Numbered from the stretch's first letter, positions 21,592-31,970 are shown. The stretch is DNA of 64,000 nucleotides from Pseudo-nitzschia pungens (GCA_037355855.1 CM074763.1:3472001-3536000), one strand, 5' to 3'. Numbers and translations are program-made. Notes: generated by a model not told the origin, from the sequence alone.

Positions 21592-22693
21592 GGGTCTTGC
21601 CACAGATTTTGCATAGTTGCTTGTTGTTGTCCATTGGGCGCTTCTTTTTGTTGGGAGACTTTCCATTTCCTCCCCCAGAAGTGGCCTTGGAGTGTTTCTT
21701 GGCGCCACCGTTCTGTTTTTCCAGTTCGGTGATCCGCTTCCAGAGTTCTTCCTTGCTTTGGATGGTGGTTTCCAAGTTTTCGAGCTTGTCGATCGTGGTG
21801 TTGAAGGAATGGGCAAAGACGTCCCATCCAATATGTTCCAGTTTGTCCCTTTGGGTGTGGGTCATGCTGGTGTCCAGAATTTCCTTCAGCTTGTCGTGAG
21901 TGAAGCTGGAGGGTGCCATTCCTGTGGCAGCGCCACTTTCCCAGAGGCATTCTGGTAAATAGCTTTGTAGTTTGGCCATTCGGTTGGCCCAGGCTCGGAT
22001 GCCGTGTTTCATGTCGACTCGCATCCCCTGCATAAAGTGGCGGAGGAGGATGTAGGAGCGTTTCCCGTTCATGTCATTGCCAAAGACTTTCAGCTTGAGG
22101 GCATGCATGCATTGCTCAATGACATCCTTCTTGTACTCCTCTGATTGGTAGTACTTTGTGAGGGCGGCGGGTACCTTTTTCTTGGGGATTGGAGTGTCGA
22201 GGTCCTCGGACTCCATTTCCTCACCCGATTTTGCTGTGGCAGTCGGTTTGTCGGTCTTTTGGGTGGAGTTCCCTTCGACCGGCTCCTTGGGCGTTCCAGT
22301 GGGAGCTTCTGTAGTTGGGTCGGTTGTTCCGACCTTCTGGATCCGCTTTTGGACCAGTTTGTTGTTATGTATCTTGTGACCTGGTTCGGCATAGTAGGAC
22401 CGGCCCAGAGTCATTTGGACAATGGAGAGTGCCTCATTGGAGAGGATCCTTTGGAGGACGTCCAGTTTCTGGTCTCCTTGGAGTTTGTCATTGCCAGCAA
22501 TTTTCTGGTCAAAGTCTCTTTTCCAGATGATAAAGAGTTCCGGTCTTTCAGTGCCAGTGAGTACCTTCAGATAGTCACTGAAGGCTACCCCTCCTTTTTC
22601 TGAGTCGATACTCATTTTCATGGTGGTGGCGTCTTCTGGCCAATCCTCTCGTGTGAAGTTAAAGGGTTTTTGTTTGGTTCCTTTAGATGCCAT
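21592..22693 (-). pseudogene. gag: Gypsy G2 gag, N-terminal part
   Basis: ATG (22693) begins MASKGTKQKPFNFTREDW. The frame is open through the conserved KRDFDQKIAGNDKLQGDQKL, a variable Thr/Pro linker, YKKDVIEQCMHALKLK and NRMAKLQSYLPECLWESG to the knuckle CKICGKTHAGKC, where the retroposon interrupts it. Knuckle spacing is CX2CX3HX3C, shorter than the retroviral CX2CX4HX4C, and it is the same in all Gypsy copies here. Joined to 9379-9674 this would be a near-complete Gag, so G2 gag was intact when it was hit. Confidence 0.87.
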
Positions 22694-23430
22694 GGTTGGT
22701 TAATCAGTTTCTTTTATTTAATTTAGTTTAGTTACGTTATTTTTGTCATCTGCTAATTTTAGTGTGGAAATGAGCAAGAGTGATTGCTCCAGTTTTTGCT
22801 TCTGAATTTAGTTTCCACGCGATAACTCGTGTTGTAACTGATTTTGCTCTCAACCATCATGATGGTGGGAGTTGTTTCTCTCTTTATCTCCCGGGAATCC
22901 TGTGGTTCTCCGGAGTTGTTTCTGTTTTTGTTTTGTGGGATTCGATTCCCGTGGTTCTCCGGCGTTGCTTCCCTATTAAGCAATCACCGGGCCGGTCCCA
23001 CTTCCCGTTTACCGTGGGATTTGGTGGTGTTTGGGTATTCATTATATACCTTTCCAGATATTTGTATGTTTTGGTTGTTGGTTGGCATCTCCTCTTTGGT
23101 CTGTCCATCCACTCAGTGTTGGTCCAATTAGTCCACTCACTGGATTATGTGTCTCTTTTTCGACACTCATTATTTTGTTCGATTATTTCTGTTGTCAACC
23201 ATGGTCCTGTTTAGGTCCTTAGGTGTCTCTGTTGCTCCAGTTGCTCCCTGTAATGGAGCCAACTGTTGCAGGGGTTGGTATTCCTTAGTGCTGCAGACAC
23301 CGGATGTCCTTCTCCCTGTTTGCTTCTATGCGCCTCCATTTTTGGCAGTTTCCGACGCTGGTCCCTTTTCGGTCGGTTGATCGGTTGTTTCTGCTCATGG
23401 TCTTCAGCGCTCAGCTTGATTTTAAAATCA
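22694..23430 (-). other. Gypsy G2 leader and primer-site region
   Basis: About 740 non-coding bases between the 5' LTR and gag. Directly next to the LTR (23417-23430) is the perfect palindrome TGATTTTAAAATCA. The same palindrome is in the same place in G3. A normal tRNA primer site (starting TGG after the LTR) is not seen. Confidence 0.7.
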
Positions 23431-23607
23431 TGCCATACCCCGGGTCTACTAGTGATTAGAATAGTAGTGATATGCAAATTGTGAGCTCTATCAGTTAGTC
23501 TATTTGCTATCGGATCCAGCAGTCTCCAAATCGGCGATTCCGGAGACTCGCTAATCGTATTCTTACTCCAGTCCCGAGTGGACTCGTGACTGTTCCGGTG
23601 CATGGCA
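23431..23607 (-). repeat. Gypsy G2 5' LTR
   Basis: 177 bp, TGCCATACCC to ATGGCA on the plus strand (TGCC...GGCA in element orientation too), about 80-85% alike to the G3 LTRs. It abuts the G1 gag remainder. Confidence 0.88.
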
Positions 23608-25442
23608 AGCACGACCTGAAGGACTATAGAAGAAAGTACCAAAAAACCTTCAAAAAGAAAGGATCTCACAACTGAACAGCCAGCACCGACCACACCGGAC
23701 CCTGGAAAATCAATAGGTTTGCGGACGTCTGTGTGGAGGTGCTGGACCACAAAGGAAGGGGAAGGATGCTCCGGGGCCTATTGGACACTGGCTGCTCCAA
23801 ATCCATCTTATTAAGACATTTTGTCGACCAAAGTCAACTTACGAACCGCGACCAGAGATCTGTTACCTATAACACCTATGGGGGCAAGTTTCGGACAAAG
23901 TCTGCGGCTTCAGTGGGACTAAGGTTGATAGAATTTTCAAACTCCAAAACCATCAAATGGACCTTCCAAGTGGATGAGTATCATCACCATGAGGAAGTAC
24001 CCTATGACATAATCATAGGATCCGACTTAATGGCCCAAATGGGACTGGATATCAAATACAGCACCCAAACAATTGAATGGCAGGGAGACACCATTCCCAT
24101 GAAGGGGATGGGGGAGCTCTCTGACCCGGACAAATGTGAGGCAGTGTTCTTTGCCAACACACAAAGCCCAATCCTCCAGCAAGAGGAAGAAAGGCAAGCC
24201 AAGATCCTGGACGCTGATTACTCCAAGGTGAACATAGATTCTATGGTCGCTGACCTGGAGATCACAGACGAGTCCAAGGAAGCCTTAAAGAAAACATTGA
24301 AGAAGTTCCCTACACTCTTTGGAGGAGGTCTGGGACTACTCAAGAACATTGAACCGGTATCGATCAAACTCCAACTGGGGGTCAAACCGGTCCGGCAGAG
24401 GTACTACTCCGTACCCCATGCCTTTGAACAAGCACTACAGAAGGAAATCAACAGGCTCTGCAACATTGGAGTCCTCAAGAAACTTCCCCATGATGATGAC
24501 TCACCATGGGCATCACCTACCTTCTGTCAACCAAAGAAAACAGGGGACATGCGTGTACTCACTGATTTCCAGAAAATGAATGCACCAATTCAACGGAAAC
24601 CTTTCCCACTACTGCGAATAGGGGAAACAATCCAGCGCCTACAAAAATTCAAGTCAGCCACGGCACTCGACTTGTCCCAAGGGTACTACACCATTCCTAT
24701 CTGCAAGGAGAGCCAACAGATTTGCTCTACCATCCTGCCTTGGGGAAAGTATGCCTACAAGAGACTCACAATGGGAATCACATGCGCGCCAGATATTTTC
24801 CAGTCCGTCATGATGAACCTACTAGGGGATCCGGACTATGTACTCGTGTACATTGATGACATCCTAATCATCCAGTGAGACAGGGAATCGGAACAGGATC
24901 ACCTCGACAAAATCGATACAGTCCTCCAAACACTGGATGATGCTGGCTTTCGAGCCAATCTCCGGAAATCCTTCTTCATGCAGAAAGAAGTGGAATACCT
25001 GGGATTCCTATTAACTACAGAGGGCATTCAACCCTAGCCAAAGAAGCTGGAGGCAATGAAGCATCTGGAAGCCCCCAAGAACACAAAGCAATTGAAGATA
25101 TTTCTTGGTATGGTAAATTTCTACAGGGATATGTGGAAGCGCCGCTCCCACATCCTTGCCCCCCTCAACAAGCTTGCAGGCAAAAAGGGAAAACTGAATT
25201 GGTACTGGGGTCCAGCAGAGCAGAAATCTTTCATGGAGGCAAAGAGGATGCTCGCAGATGAAGCAAAACTTGCATTCCCGGACTTTACAAAACCATTTCA
25301 TCTCTACTCAGATGCCAGCGACAGACAGCTAGGCGCAACTGTATGCCAAGATGGCAAACCTCTGGGATTCTATACAAGGAAACTGAACTCAGCTCAGCTC
25401 AACTACACTGTTGGAGAAAAAGAACTCCTTGGTATTGTGGAA
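23608..25442 (+). pseudogene. pol: Gypsy G1 gag end and first half of pol
   Basis: Begins with the end of gag, DLKDYRRKYQKTFKKKGSHN, then UGA. The frame continues directly as TASTDHTGPWKINRFADVCV into pol. Here the UGA is followed by ACA, not ATG, so no start codon follows the stop; the next Met is at 23766. Protease motif LLDTGCSKSIL, IGSDLMAQMGLDI and the RT blocks follow, up to VYIDDILIIQ, then UGA (24876-24878) and later UAG (near 25036). RNase H begins (DASDRQLGATV) and stops at GIVE at 25442, where the DDE transposon starts. Inactive. Confidence 0.85.
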
Positions 25443-25443
25443 G

Positions 25444-25716
25444 CTCTATTACATAAAGATAGACAAGGCCTCCAATTTTCGGACTGATCCAACGTGTTGT
25501 TATTGAGAAACGGACTGTACACTGAGCAACCCCCCCTAAAGAAGTACAAGCAAAAACCGGTCCAAATAACGGCGAAAATTAATAACTCCCCCCCCACTGG
25601 ATCGATTCCAACCGGACCACTTCAGAGACCTCTATTATACCAAGATAGACAAGCCCTCCAATTTGCGGATTGATTCGAGCTGTCCTTGTTGAGAATCGAA
25701 TTGTATACTGACCATG
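25444..25716 (+). repeat. Duplicated left-end block of DDE transposon
   Basis: Two imperfect direct copies (25444-25530 and 25632-25716), both running CTCTATTA...AAGATAGACAAG...CCTCCAATTT...GAGAA. Between them lies a segment with two C-runs. They may be transposase-binding or promoter repeats, or a tandem insertion scar. Confidence 0.6.
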
Positions 25717-26164
25717 GAAAAAATGGAAGAAAATCCCAATTATTCTGTTCCTGGAGGCGCTGGATCCTGGAAGAGAGGACAGGCGCTACCGGTATGTAAG
25801 AGAACAGAAGCGGCGGCAAGGCTTCTGGCTAGTGGACCTGTCTTGGAGTTAAACGAGAAATTAACTACAGCAGATGCTATGAGAGTATATGGATTTTCTG
25901 AAGCAGAGTGTGCCAATCGGACAGTGAGAAGAAGAGTGCTGAGACTCCGGGCCAAGTATATGAAGGATAAGGAGATGGAGCCTGTTCCAACGTCAATTGC
26001 TCTATCCCTTAAAGTGCCATGGATCTCCCCTATGGCGTCTTGTAAAGGGAACAGCGCGAGTGGAACAAATAGTATTTGCACTTGCTCTTGCAAAAACTGC
26101 AAAAGCCAAAACAAAAGTTCAACCATGGCCTCCAGCAACACCATTGGCAACAAGAGAGCAATCA

Positions 26165-26197
<33 letters not shown>

Positions 26198-28539
26198 CTG
26201 ACGCTGACGCTGACGCTGACGCTGACGCTGACGCTGACGCTGACGCTGACGCTGACGCTGACGCTGACACGAGCGAGAAGGTACAGGATGCCCCAACTAC
26301 TTTGAAGAAGCCAAGGAGGAACCATTCCCAATTGATCTATGACATGGCAAAAAAGCAGGAGGGGAAGGACAGATCTGATGAGTCTTATGCTGTTGCAACA
26401 AAGTTGTTCAAAGAGCAGGCAGGGCCAAAACATATCTCCTTGGAACAGGCATGCGCCATGGCAAACAAAATGAATGGAACTAATATTAAGATGAACACTT
26501 TGAAAAGGCGCTTGTCCAAAGCCAACAAGGGACTGTCCACTGGAGCCCGTGGAAGACCATCCACTCTCACTGCTGAAGTACAAGAGGCGCTGGTTACAGC
26601 AATGGAGACATCCTTTCTTCTTTGTTCTGCTGGAATGAGAGTGAAACCAAACCGGAAGCAGGCTGTGGAAGATTTGGAAGCATGCCTATCAAGGAGGCCT
26701 TGTTCTCTGAAAGATTTCAGTGGTCTCTACAGGCGCTTGCAGCCCAAGTTTGCTATGAGTGTTGAAGTTAACAAGTGCAACTCACAACTGGAGGAGAGGA
26801 GAGCTCTGTGGACCACTTACAATAAGATTAATGATTGGTTTAGCAACCTGAAATCACTGTTACTGGAAAAGGGATTTGCTCGTTTGCCAACGGAGGTCGA
26901 ACGATTGAACGGACATCCGGGGGAGCTTGTATTCTTGCCACACCAATTGCATCGTATCCTCAACGTTGACGAGACAGGATTAACGCTCGACGGTACCTGC
27001 ACTCGCGCTGGTGGTCGTCCAGTGATCGAGTATAGTCCACGCAGCACCAATTTGCCAAAGGGAGCGACGAAGGCTCATAAGAGTAGCTCACGTTGTACCA
27101 TGATTGGAGGAAGTACCGCTGCTGGCGATCCTATTCCAGTACACTTTCAACTCAAGAGCACCGCAGCAACAGAAGAGAGTAAACGGATCTCATGTAGCTT
27201 TACAGACAAACTGAAACGTGCAGGGACCTGCGACGGGATATGGGGCTTCAAGTGTATCACTAAACGTCCACACACGGCTAATTGCAACGCCAACGCCGGA
27301 ATGGACAGCAACGAGTTTCGTAAGTACGTTCTAACCAGCCTGCTTCCGTTGTACCCAGACGTACAGCCAGCGAACAGAAAATGGGTCTTGCTAATTGTGG
27401 ATTCTGGTCCAGGGCATCTGGATACAGAGCTCCTGCAGCAACTGAGTGTAAAGGGGGTGTTACTACTGCCAGGAGTACCAAACACAATTCACGTCACACA
27501 AGTTACGGACTGGAGCTACAGTCCGTTCAAGACGGCGTACCGCAAAAACAGGAAGAAGCTTCATGCAATGCGCCTCGTAGAACGCTCGTTGCTGCGGATT
27601 AGTGACTACCCAGTATTGGTGTTTGGATTACAGGAGACCTGGGGTACGAAATTAGAGTCTGCGTTCGATGCAGCATTTTCTCCGGATCAATCGAAATCTT
27701 TTTGGGAAAAGGTTGGAATTAGTCCCTTCACACGAAAGTGTCTTGGAGATCGTAACGTCGTTCACGAGCTGATGATTTTGCCAAACGGAGATATCGACAA
27801 AACAAAGGATCCAGCGACGGTTGAGCTATTGGAGCTCGAACGCCGAAACGCTGCGGCGGTTGAAACGCTGATCAATTTTGGATTTGACGGAGACGTATTT
27901 CGTAAGCAAGCACCGCGGATTCAGCAACGAGGTACGAGATCGGAAGCAACTACGGCGCGTCAGATCCAAGATGCGATCGCAAAGGCAAATACGGCGGGGA
28001 AGAAGTACATTGTTCTAGGCGGTCGACCGTACAACTGTCACGATCAGCACATTGCGGACGAAAGAGCCCGTCGCGAAAAAGAGATCGAAGCAATGAAATC
28101 CGCAAAGTCTCGGGCGGAGGTATTTGAGACAAAGGAAACCGACTGTAAAGCGCTAATTCAGTCATGCAGCGGCAACTTGGCAAAGCTGCAGGTGAACGAC
28201 ATGAAAAAAATTTACGAGTGGAAGCTCGGGAAAAAGGCTACAGGTCTGAAGAAAGAGGAGATACTGACTGCAATAGTATCAGCCAAGGATGATCCTCCAG
28301 TTGGTGCAGTTCCTTGCTGGACTGAAGAGGATGATGCTGTACTGAAGGAATTACAGCAGGAGGATATCACACTGAAAGACACAGTGGTTGCAAAGAAGAT
28401 GGCTGAGCAGGTTAGAAACGCACTGATTACAACAAGGGCTCTCACGAACGAGAGGGTGGAAATTGCAAAGGCACACCTGTCCCCGGAGGAAATTGAAATG
28501 ATGGAGGAGTCGCGAGCGCATTACCCTTGTGAGGAGTAG
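25714..28539 (+). CDS. DDE_1 (pogo/CENP-B-like) transposase, 941 aa
   Basis: Cut-and-paste transposase. ATG lies in ACCATGG. Helix-turn-helix-like segments occur near residue 50 (LTTADAMRVYGFSEAE...RRRVLRLRAKYM) and around residues 240-290 (ACAMANKMNGTNIKMNTLKR). Catalytic acidic residues are Asp419 (LNVDETGLTL), Asp563 (IVDSGPGH) and Asp599 (TQVTDWSYSPFK), so the last two are separated by 35 residues, fitting DD35D. The PNTIHVTQ and FKTAYRKNRKK surroundings are typical of pogo/jerky DDE_1 proteins. Residues about 153-185 are (DG)4 then (DA)14, encoded by a hexanucleotide repeat. The C-terminal 250 residues are charged and unassigned. The frame is fully open. Active status is unknown because the termini are not clear. 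Confidence 0.85.
26166..26270 (+). repeat. In-frame GACGGC/GACGCT hexanucleotide repeat
   Basis: About 17 tandem hexamers inside the DDE transposase gene encode Asp-Gly, then Asp-Ala. Because the unit is six bases, length changes keep the frame. Confidence 0.9.
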
Positions 28540-28822
28540 CGCGAGCGCTTGTAGTTAATGTTGTTGGTGATTTAAAGTTTAGAGTGCTTTATTTGTTACA
28601 GAGCAACTTGTCTTTATTATTGTTGCAAATACAGGATAGCAGAGCAAAAAAAAGTGATCGAAATTCGTCTCGGAGATTTCGAACCTCTATGGATCGAAAT
28701 TACGGTGGGCAGACAGACGCTGTGACCACTTGCGTTTTTAGCTGTAAATAGACCCGCTGACGCGATGTAGAAAATGTTCTGTGTTCTACGGTGTCACGAC
28801 CACTTTGCACACTAAACTCTTA
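28540..28822. other. 3' flank of DDE transposase
   Basis: Non-coding AT-rich tail of the transposon up to the point where G1 pol resumes. It includes TGTCACGACC at 28793, similar to the start of the Copia LTR fragment at 4149. No terminal inverted repeat was recognised. Confidence 0.5.
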
Positions 28823-30264
28823 ACCATTCACATGGACCACCTGAATTTGCTGTATCAGCAGATGCCCACCCAAAGAATGGTCCGGTGGAGACTCCTCATG
28901 GAGGAATTCCACCCAGTAGTCAAGCATGTTGCTGGCAAAGAAAATGACGCAGCAGATGCATTGTTGCGCTTGGACATCACGGATGATCCAGCAGACACAG
29001 TGGAATGGCTACCACCAAATAAGCCCCTCACCACCGGCAACTCCTATTCCCACTCGGAGAATCTCTGGAGGAATTCCAGGGCAATAGTGCATTCCCACTT
29101 GCTCCGGACATGATCCAGTTCTATCAGCAAAAGGACACAAAAATTATGAGTGCTCTGGAAAAAGACAAAGGCCTAACCACCAAAAATGTGGAAGATTTCA
29201 GCCTCATCCACAAAGAAGGCAAGATCCTCATTCCCGACAGACTCAAACAAAGAGTAATAGAGTGGTACCACACAATGTTGGTGCACCCCGGGGAAAAGAG
29301 AATGGAACAGAGCATACGCTCAGTCTTCACCTGGAAAGGCCTACGGAAGGACGTCCAGGACCTCTGCAAACACTGCCACACGTGCCAGATGTTTAAGAAG
29401 AGTGGCCAGAAGAAGTATGGACTACTACCGGAGAAAACAGCGGAGGTCACCAAATGGCAGAGGGTCAATGTAGACCTCTGGGGACCTGCAACTGTCCACA
29501 ACAAAAATGGTAAAGATTACCACATCCATGTCCTCACCATGGTGGATCCAGTGACCGGATGGTTTGAACTGGCTCACCTGAAGGACTCCCCAAATGCAGC
29601 AGAAACTCAACAATTGTTGGACAGTACCTGGCTGGCAAGATATCCGCACCCAAAGAAAATTGGCTTTGATGGTGGGAGTGAGTTCAAAGCAGAGTTCCAA
29701 GAGCTCTGCGAGAACATGGGGATGAAAAGAAAGCCCAGTGGCGCCTGGAACCCTCAATCCAATGCTGTATTGAAGAGGATCCACCAAGTGTTGAAGGATT
29801 GTTTACTGTCCTTCAACCTGGAGCAAAGGGACCTCCACGAGAAGGACCCTTTTGAGGAATTCACCAGCAAGGCAGCATATGCTATCAGAAGCACCATCCA
29901 CACCACGTTGGGGTATTCCCCAGCACAACTGGTGTTTGGCAGAGACATGTTCATGCCTGTGAATTTCCCAGTGGATTGGGAAGCAATCCAAGCAAGGAAG
30001 CAGAAAAGCACCATCCACAAGAGCAACATCAGGGAGAACCAGAAGAGGATCCCCCATGTCTATAAGGAAGGAGACTATGTCACCCTGGAAAGGAAGGGCA
30101 TTATTCCAAAACTATCCTTCCCACGGCAAGGACCTTACAAGGTGCTCAAGGCCCACGTTAATGGATCTGTAACTATTGAAACTGCTCCCTTTGTAACCGA
30201 CCGGGTTAACATCAGAAGAGTACACCCCTATTATTGCAGGGATAGCACTGAGTTGAAGAAGTAA
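28823..30264 (+). pseudogene. pol: Gypsy G1 pol, second half (RH end and integrase)
   Basis: Resumes at TIHMDHLNLLYQQ (end of RNase H), with one frame change near 29033-29110, then an open integrase frame from 29110. Zinc region HTMLVH...CKHCHTC, core DLWGP, FDGGSEF and NAVLKRIHQ. The third catalytic residue is Lys (codon 29773-29775), as in G2. The C-terminal part (PYKVLKAH...RRVHPYYC) matches G2 and G3. Inactive because of the upstream stops and the missing segment. Confidence 0.87.
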
Positions 30265-30288
30265 TTGTAACAGTACCATGGAGGAGCA

Positions 30289-30474
30289 TGCCGTGCACCA
30301 GAACAGTCACGAGCCCACTCGTGATTGAAGTGTGATTTAGAATTAGCAAGTCTCTGTATTGCTGAATTACAAGGGGACTCGCAACTGTCAGAAGAAATAG
30401 CAATAGACTAACTGATAAGAGCTCACAATTTGCATATCACTACTTCTATTCACTAGTAGACCCGGGGTATGGCA
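30289..30474 (+). repeat. Gypsy G1 3' LTR
   Basis: 186 bp, TGCCGTGCACC to GGGGTATGGCA, with several changes from the G3 LTR. It is preceded by CATGGAGGAGCA, the probable polypurine tract that is also present before the G3 3' LTR. Confidence 0.85.
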
Positions 30475-30684
30475 ATATGTACGTACGTGGGTGCAACAAA
30501 GAGCGACCTATGTGATCATACTTACATATGATATATATTTTACAAAGATGTATAATATATGAAGAGATCACAATGACATCATCATTCATTATTTTCTCTC
30601 TTTATTGTAGTCCCATCCCGTAAAATGTGAAATAACACACAATTTTTTACTACTACTCTGAAATTTCTACTTTAGAGTGTTACA
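30475..30684 (+). repeat. Copia LTR (second family), 5' LTR of decayed element
   Basis: Ends GAGTGTTACA and is followed by AAGTAATTACTGTCC, the same leader start (AGTAATTACT palindrome, then GTCC) seen next to the right LTR of the element at 56893-59934. The left boundary is set by the G1 LTR and may be truncated. TATA-like ATATGATATATA and a CACACAATTTT block are shared with 4149-4410. Confidence 0.65.
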
Positions 30685-30809
30685 AAGTAATTACTGTCCA
30701 ATTCAATGTAGGAACAGTAGAATTCAGTACTGAATTTTGAGATCTCTCAAAACCTTCTCATCCTCAACAATAAGGATACTTCATACCCTCAACAAGCAAA
30801 GCAGCAGCA

Positions 30810-31776
30810 ATGGCTGGGATCTACAGAGACCCTCTGATCAGCTACAAGAGCTCTTTTGATCAGAGCAAACCCAAACTCTTCACTCTCTACAACAATGATT
30901 AAAATGGGAACACTGACAGCATGAAAGTTCCTTTCTTTATGGAGAAAGGAGGCCTTGAAGAACTGCTCTATCTCAAAGAATCTCATCAGAATACTGCAAA
31001 GCTCCTCCAACTCCCCGTTAGCAACTACATTACCCACTTCAGTTGATGTCTAACTACTGTGAAAGCAAATGGAACAAAATGATCAGGGATCCACTGGATC
31101 CAGGAGAGAATCAACAGAATGAACATCAGATTGGGGGATATGAACAAGCAATACTGGACTTCATCAAACTCTATTGCAGTGCAAAAGATGCTTGGGACAT
31201 CATGCACACCTATCTTTGCAGTCCCTAGTGCCAAAAGACACCAGCAGTTACTTGCAAGCAACATGTCAATCTGATCCTCATCCTCATCCTCATCCTCATC
31301 CTCATGAAGCACACCATGAAGCTAGAAAGCAGCAGTGCTCCTCTCTTGTGTGTTGAAAAGCTCACCATTCCACTGCACTCCTATCCAGTAGCATGGATCC
31401 AAAACTACGGCATTATCAACAGCGGAATCCAGGAAAATACCATGGTCCAATTCATAGTGGACCATATGAGCTGCCATGAAAGGCAAGCCAATAAAAAGAG
31501 CTAGAACAACAACAAGAACCAAGGGAGATGTCCTAACAGTTCTAATGGCAACACTAATGCTCGCAAAAGAACCAGATCAAATAACAAGGGCAGCAATGAT
31601 AATAAAAAGAAATCCAACCCTTGCAGGGTACCTGATCACAACCACCATGACTGGTCCAAATGTCATAGCAACCAGCTCTCTAAGAACTACAAGGGCAACA
31701 GCAACTCAAACTCATCCAACTGGATCTCCAGTAGCAGCCCAGCTGTCTGGGAATATGGTGTGATGTTTTTTACTAC
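30810..31776 (+). pseudogene. gag: Decayed Copia gag
   Basis: ATG at 30810 begins MAGIYRDPLISYKSSFDQSK. This matches the gag on the minus strand at 58423-59414 (MAGLYRDPPINYIPSFNRSK). Stop codons (TAA at 30900) and frame changes follow. Later pieces are recognisable: GGLEELLYLKESHQNTAKLL, QFIVDHMSCHERQA, and a C-terminal Asn/Ser-rich part with DHNHHDWSKC-like sequence. A CCTCAT hexamer run lies near 31275-31303. The element's pol is absent; a TIR transposon follows at 31782. Confidence 0.75.
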
Positions 31777-31781
31777 TATTT

Positions 31782-31809
31782 AAGACGGTCCGAATAAAAA
31801 TGTATCGTC
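31782..31809. repeat. Left terminal inverted repeat
   Basis: 28 bp beginning AAGACGGTCCGAATAAAAAT. It is the inverse of 35382-35409 with one difference (an A where the inverted right end has G). Confidence 0.85.
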
Positions 31810-31907
31810 CGCGCCTGCCGAGCTATGTCCCGGGAAATAGTTTTTTCGAGAAATGGCCAAAAGACTGTCGAGAATCAATCTTGGGACTCCAAAATCCCAG
31901 TCAGTAC

Positions 31908-31970
31908 ATTTTTACTTGAACACGACACATTTTTATTCGAACACAACACATTTTTATTTGAACATCGTGA
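31908..31970. repeat. Subterminal 21-bp repeats, three copies
   Basis: Three tandem copies of a 21-bp unit centred on ACACATTTTTATTCGAAC. The unit resembles the inner part of the right terminal repeat (GACACATTTTTATTCGG). Such subterminal copies are commonly transposase-binding sites; that role is inferred. Confidence 0.75.

Larger units (their letters stand above)
6028..23607 (-). mobile_element. Gypsy element G2, inserted in G1 gag
   Basis: Minus-strand Gypsy copy. From its 5' end it consists of the 5' LTR 23431-23607, leader, gag (22693 down to 21592, continued 9674 down to 9379), pol (9378 down to 6103) and a 47-bp remnant of the 3' LTR (6028-6074). Its gag is split by the 9675-21573 insertion. 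Loss of most of the 3' LTR together with about 20 codons of the G1 target means no target duplication survives. A small deletion probably removed the junction. Confidence 0.8.
25443..28822 (+). mobile_element. Pogo/CENP-B-like DDE transposon in G1 pol
   Basis: Insert between G1 pol codons GIVE and TIHMDHLN; about 14 pol codons are missing and no target duplication is visible. An 85-bp block at the left end (25444-25530: CTCTATTACATAAAGATAGA...) recurs, diverged, at 25632-25716, just before the transposase ATG. I found no matching inverted copy at the right end. The element has therefore either lost its right terminus or has termini I cannot see. Confidence 0.65.
4411..30474 (+). mobile_element. 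Gypsy element G1, host of nested insertions
   Basis: Plus-strand Ty3/Gypsy element. Its pieces are leader 4411-4742, gag 4743-6027, the gag end plus first half of pol 23608-25442, the rest of pol 28823-30264 and the 3' LTR 30289-30474. The gaps are filled by G2 (6028-23607) and a DDE transposon (25443-28822). The 5' LTR and about half the leader are missing and replaced by a Copia LTR fragment. The gag pieces on either side of G2 belong together: the left ends with YVLAT and the right resumes with DLKDYRRKY, which are about 20 codons apart in intact copies. The element is inactive. Confidence 0.8.

Noticed and set aside
25740..26270. Minus-strand frame of alternating Ser-Ala across the hexanucleotide repeat
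   Set aside because: A shadow of the (DG)(DA) coding repeat of the DDE transposase.
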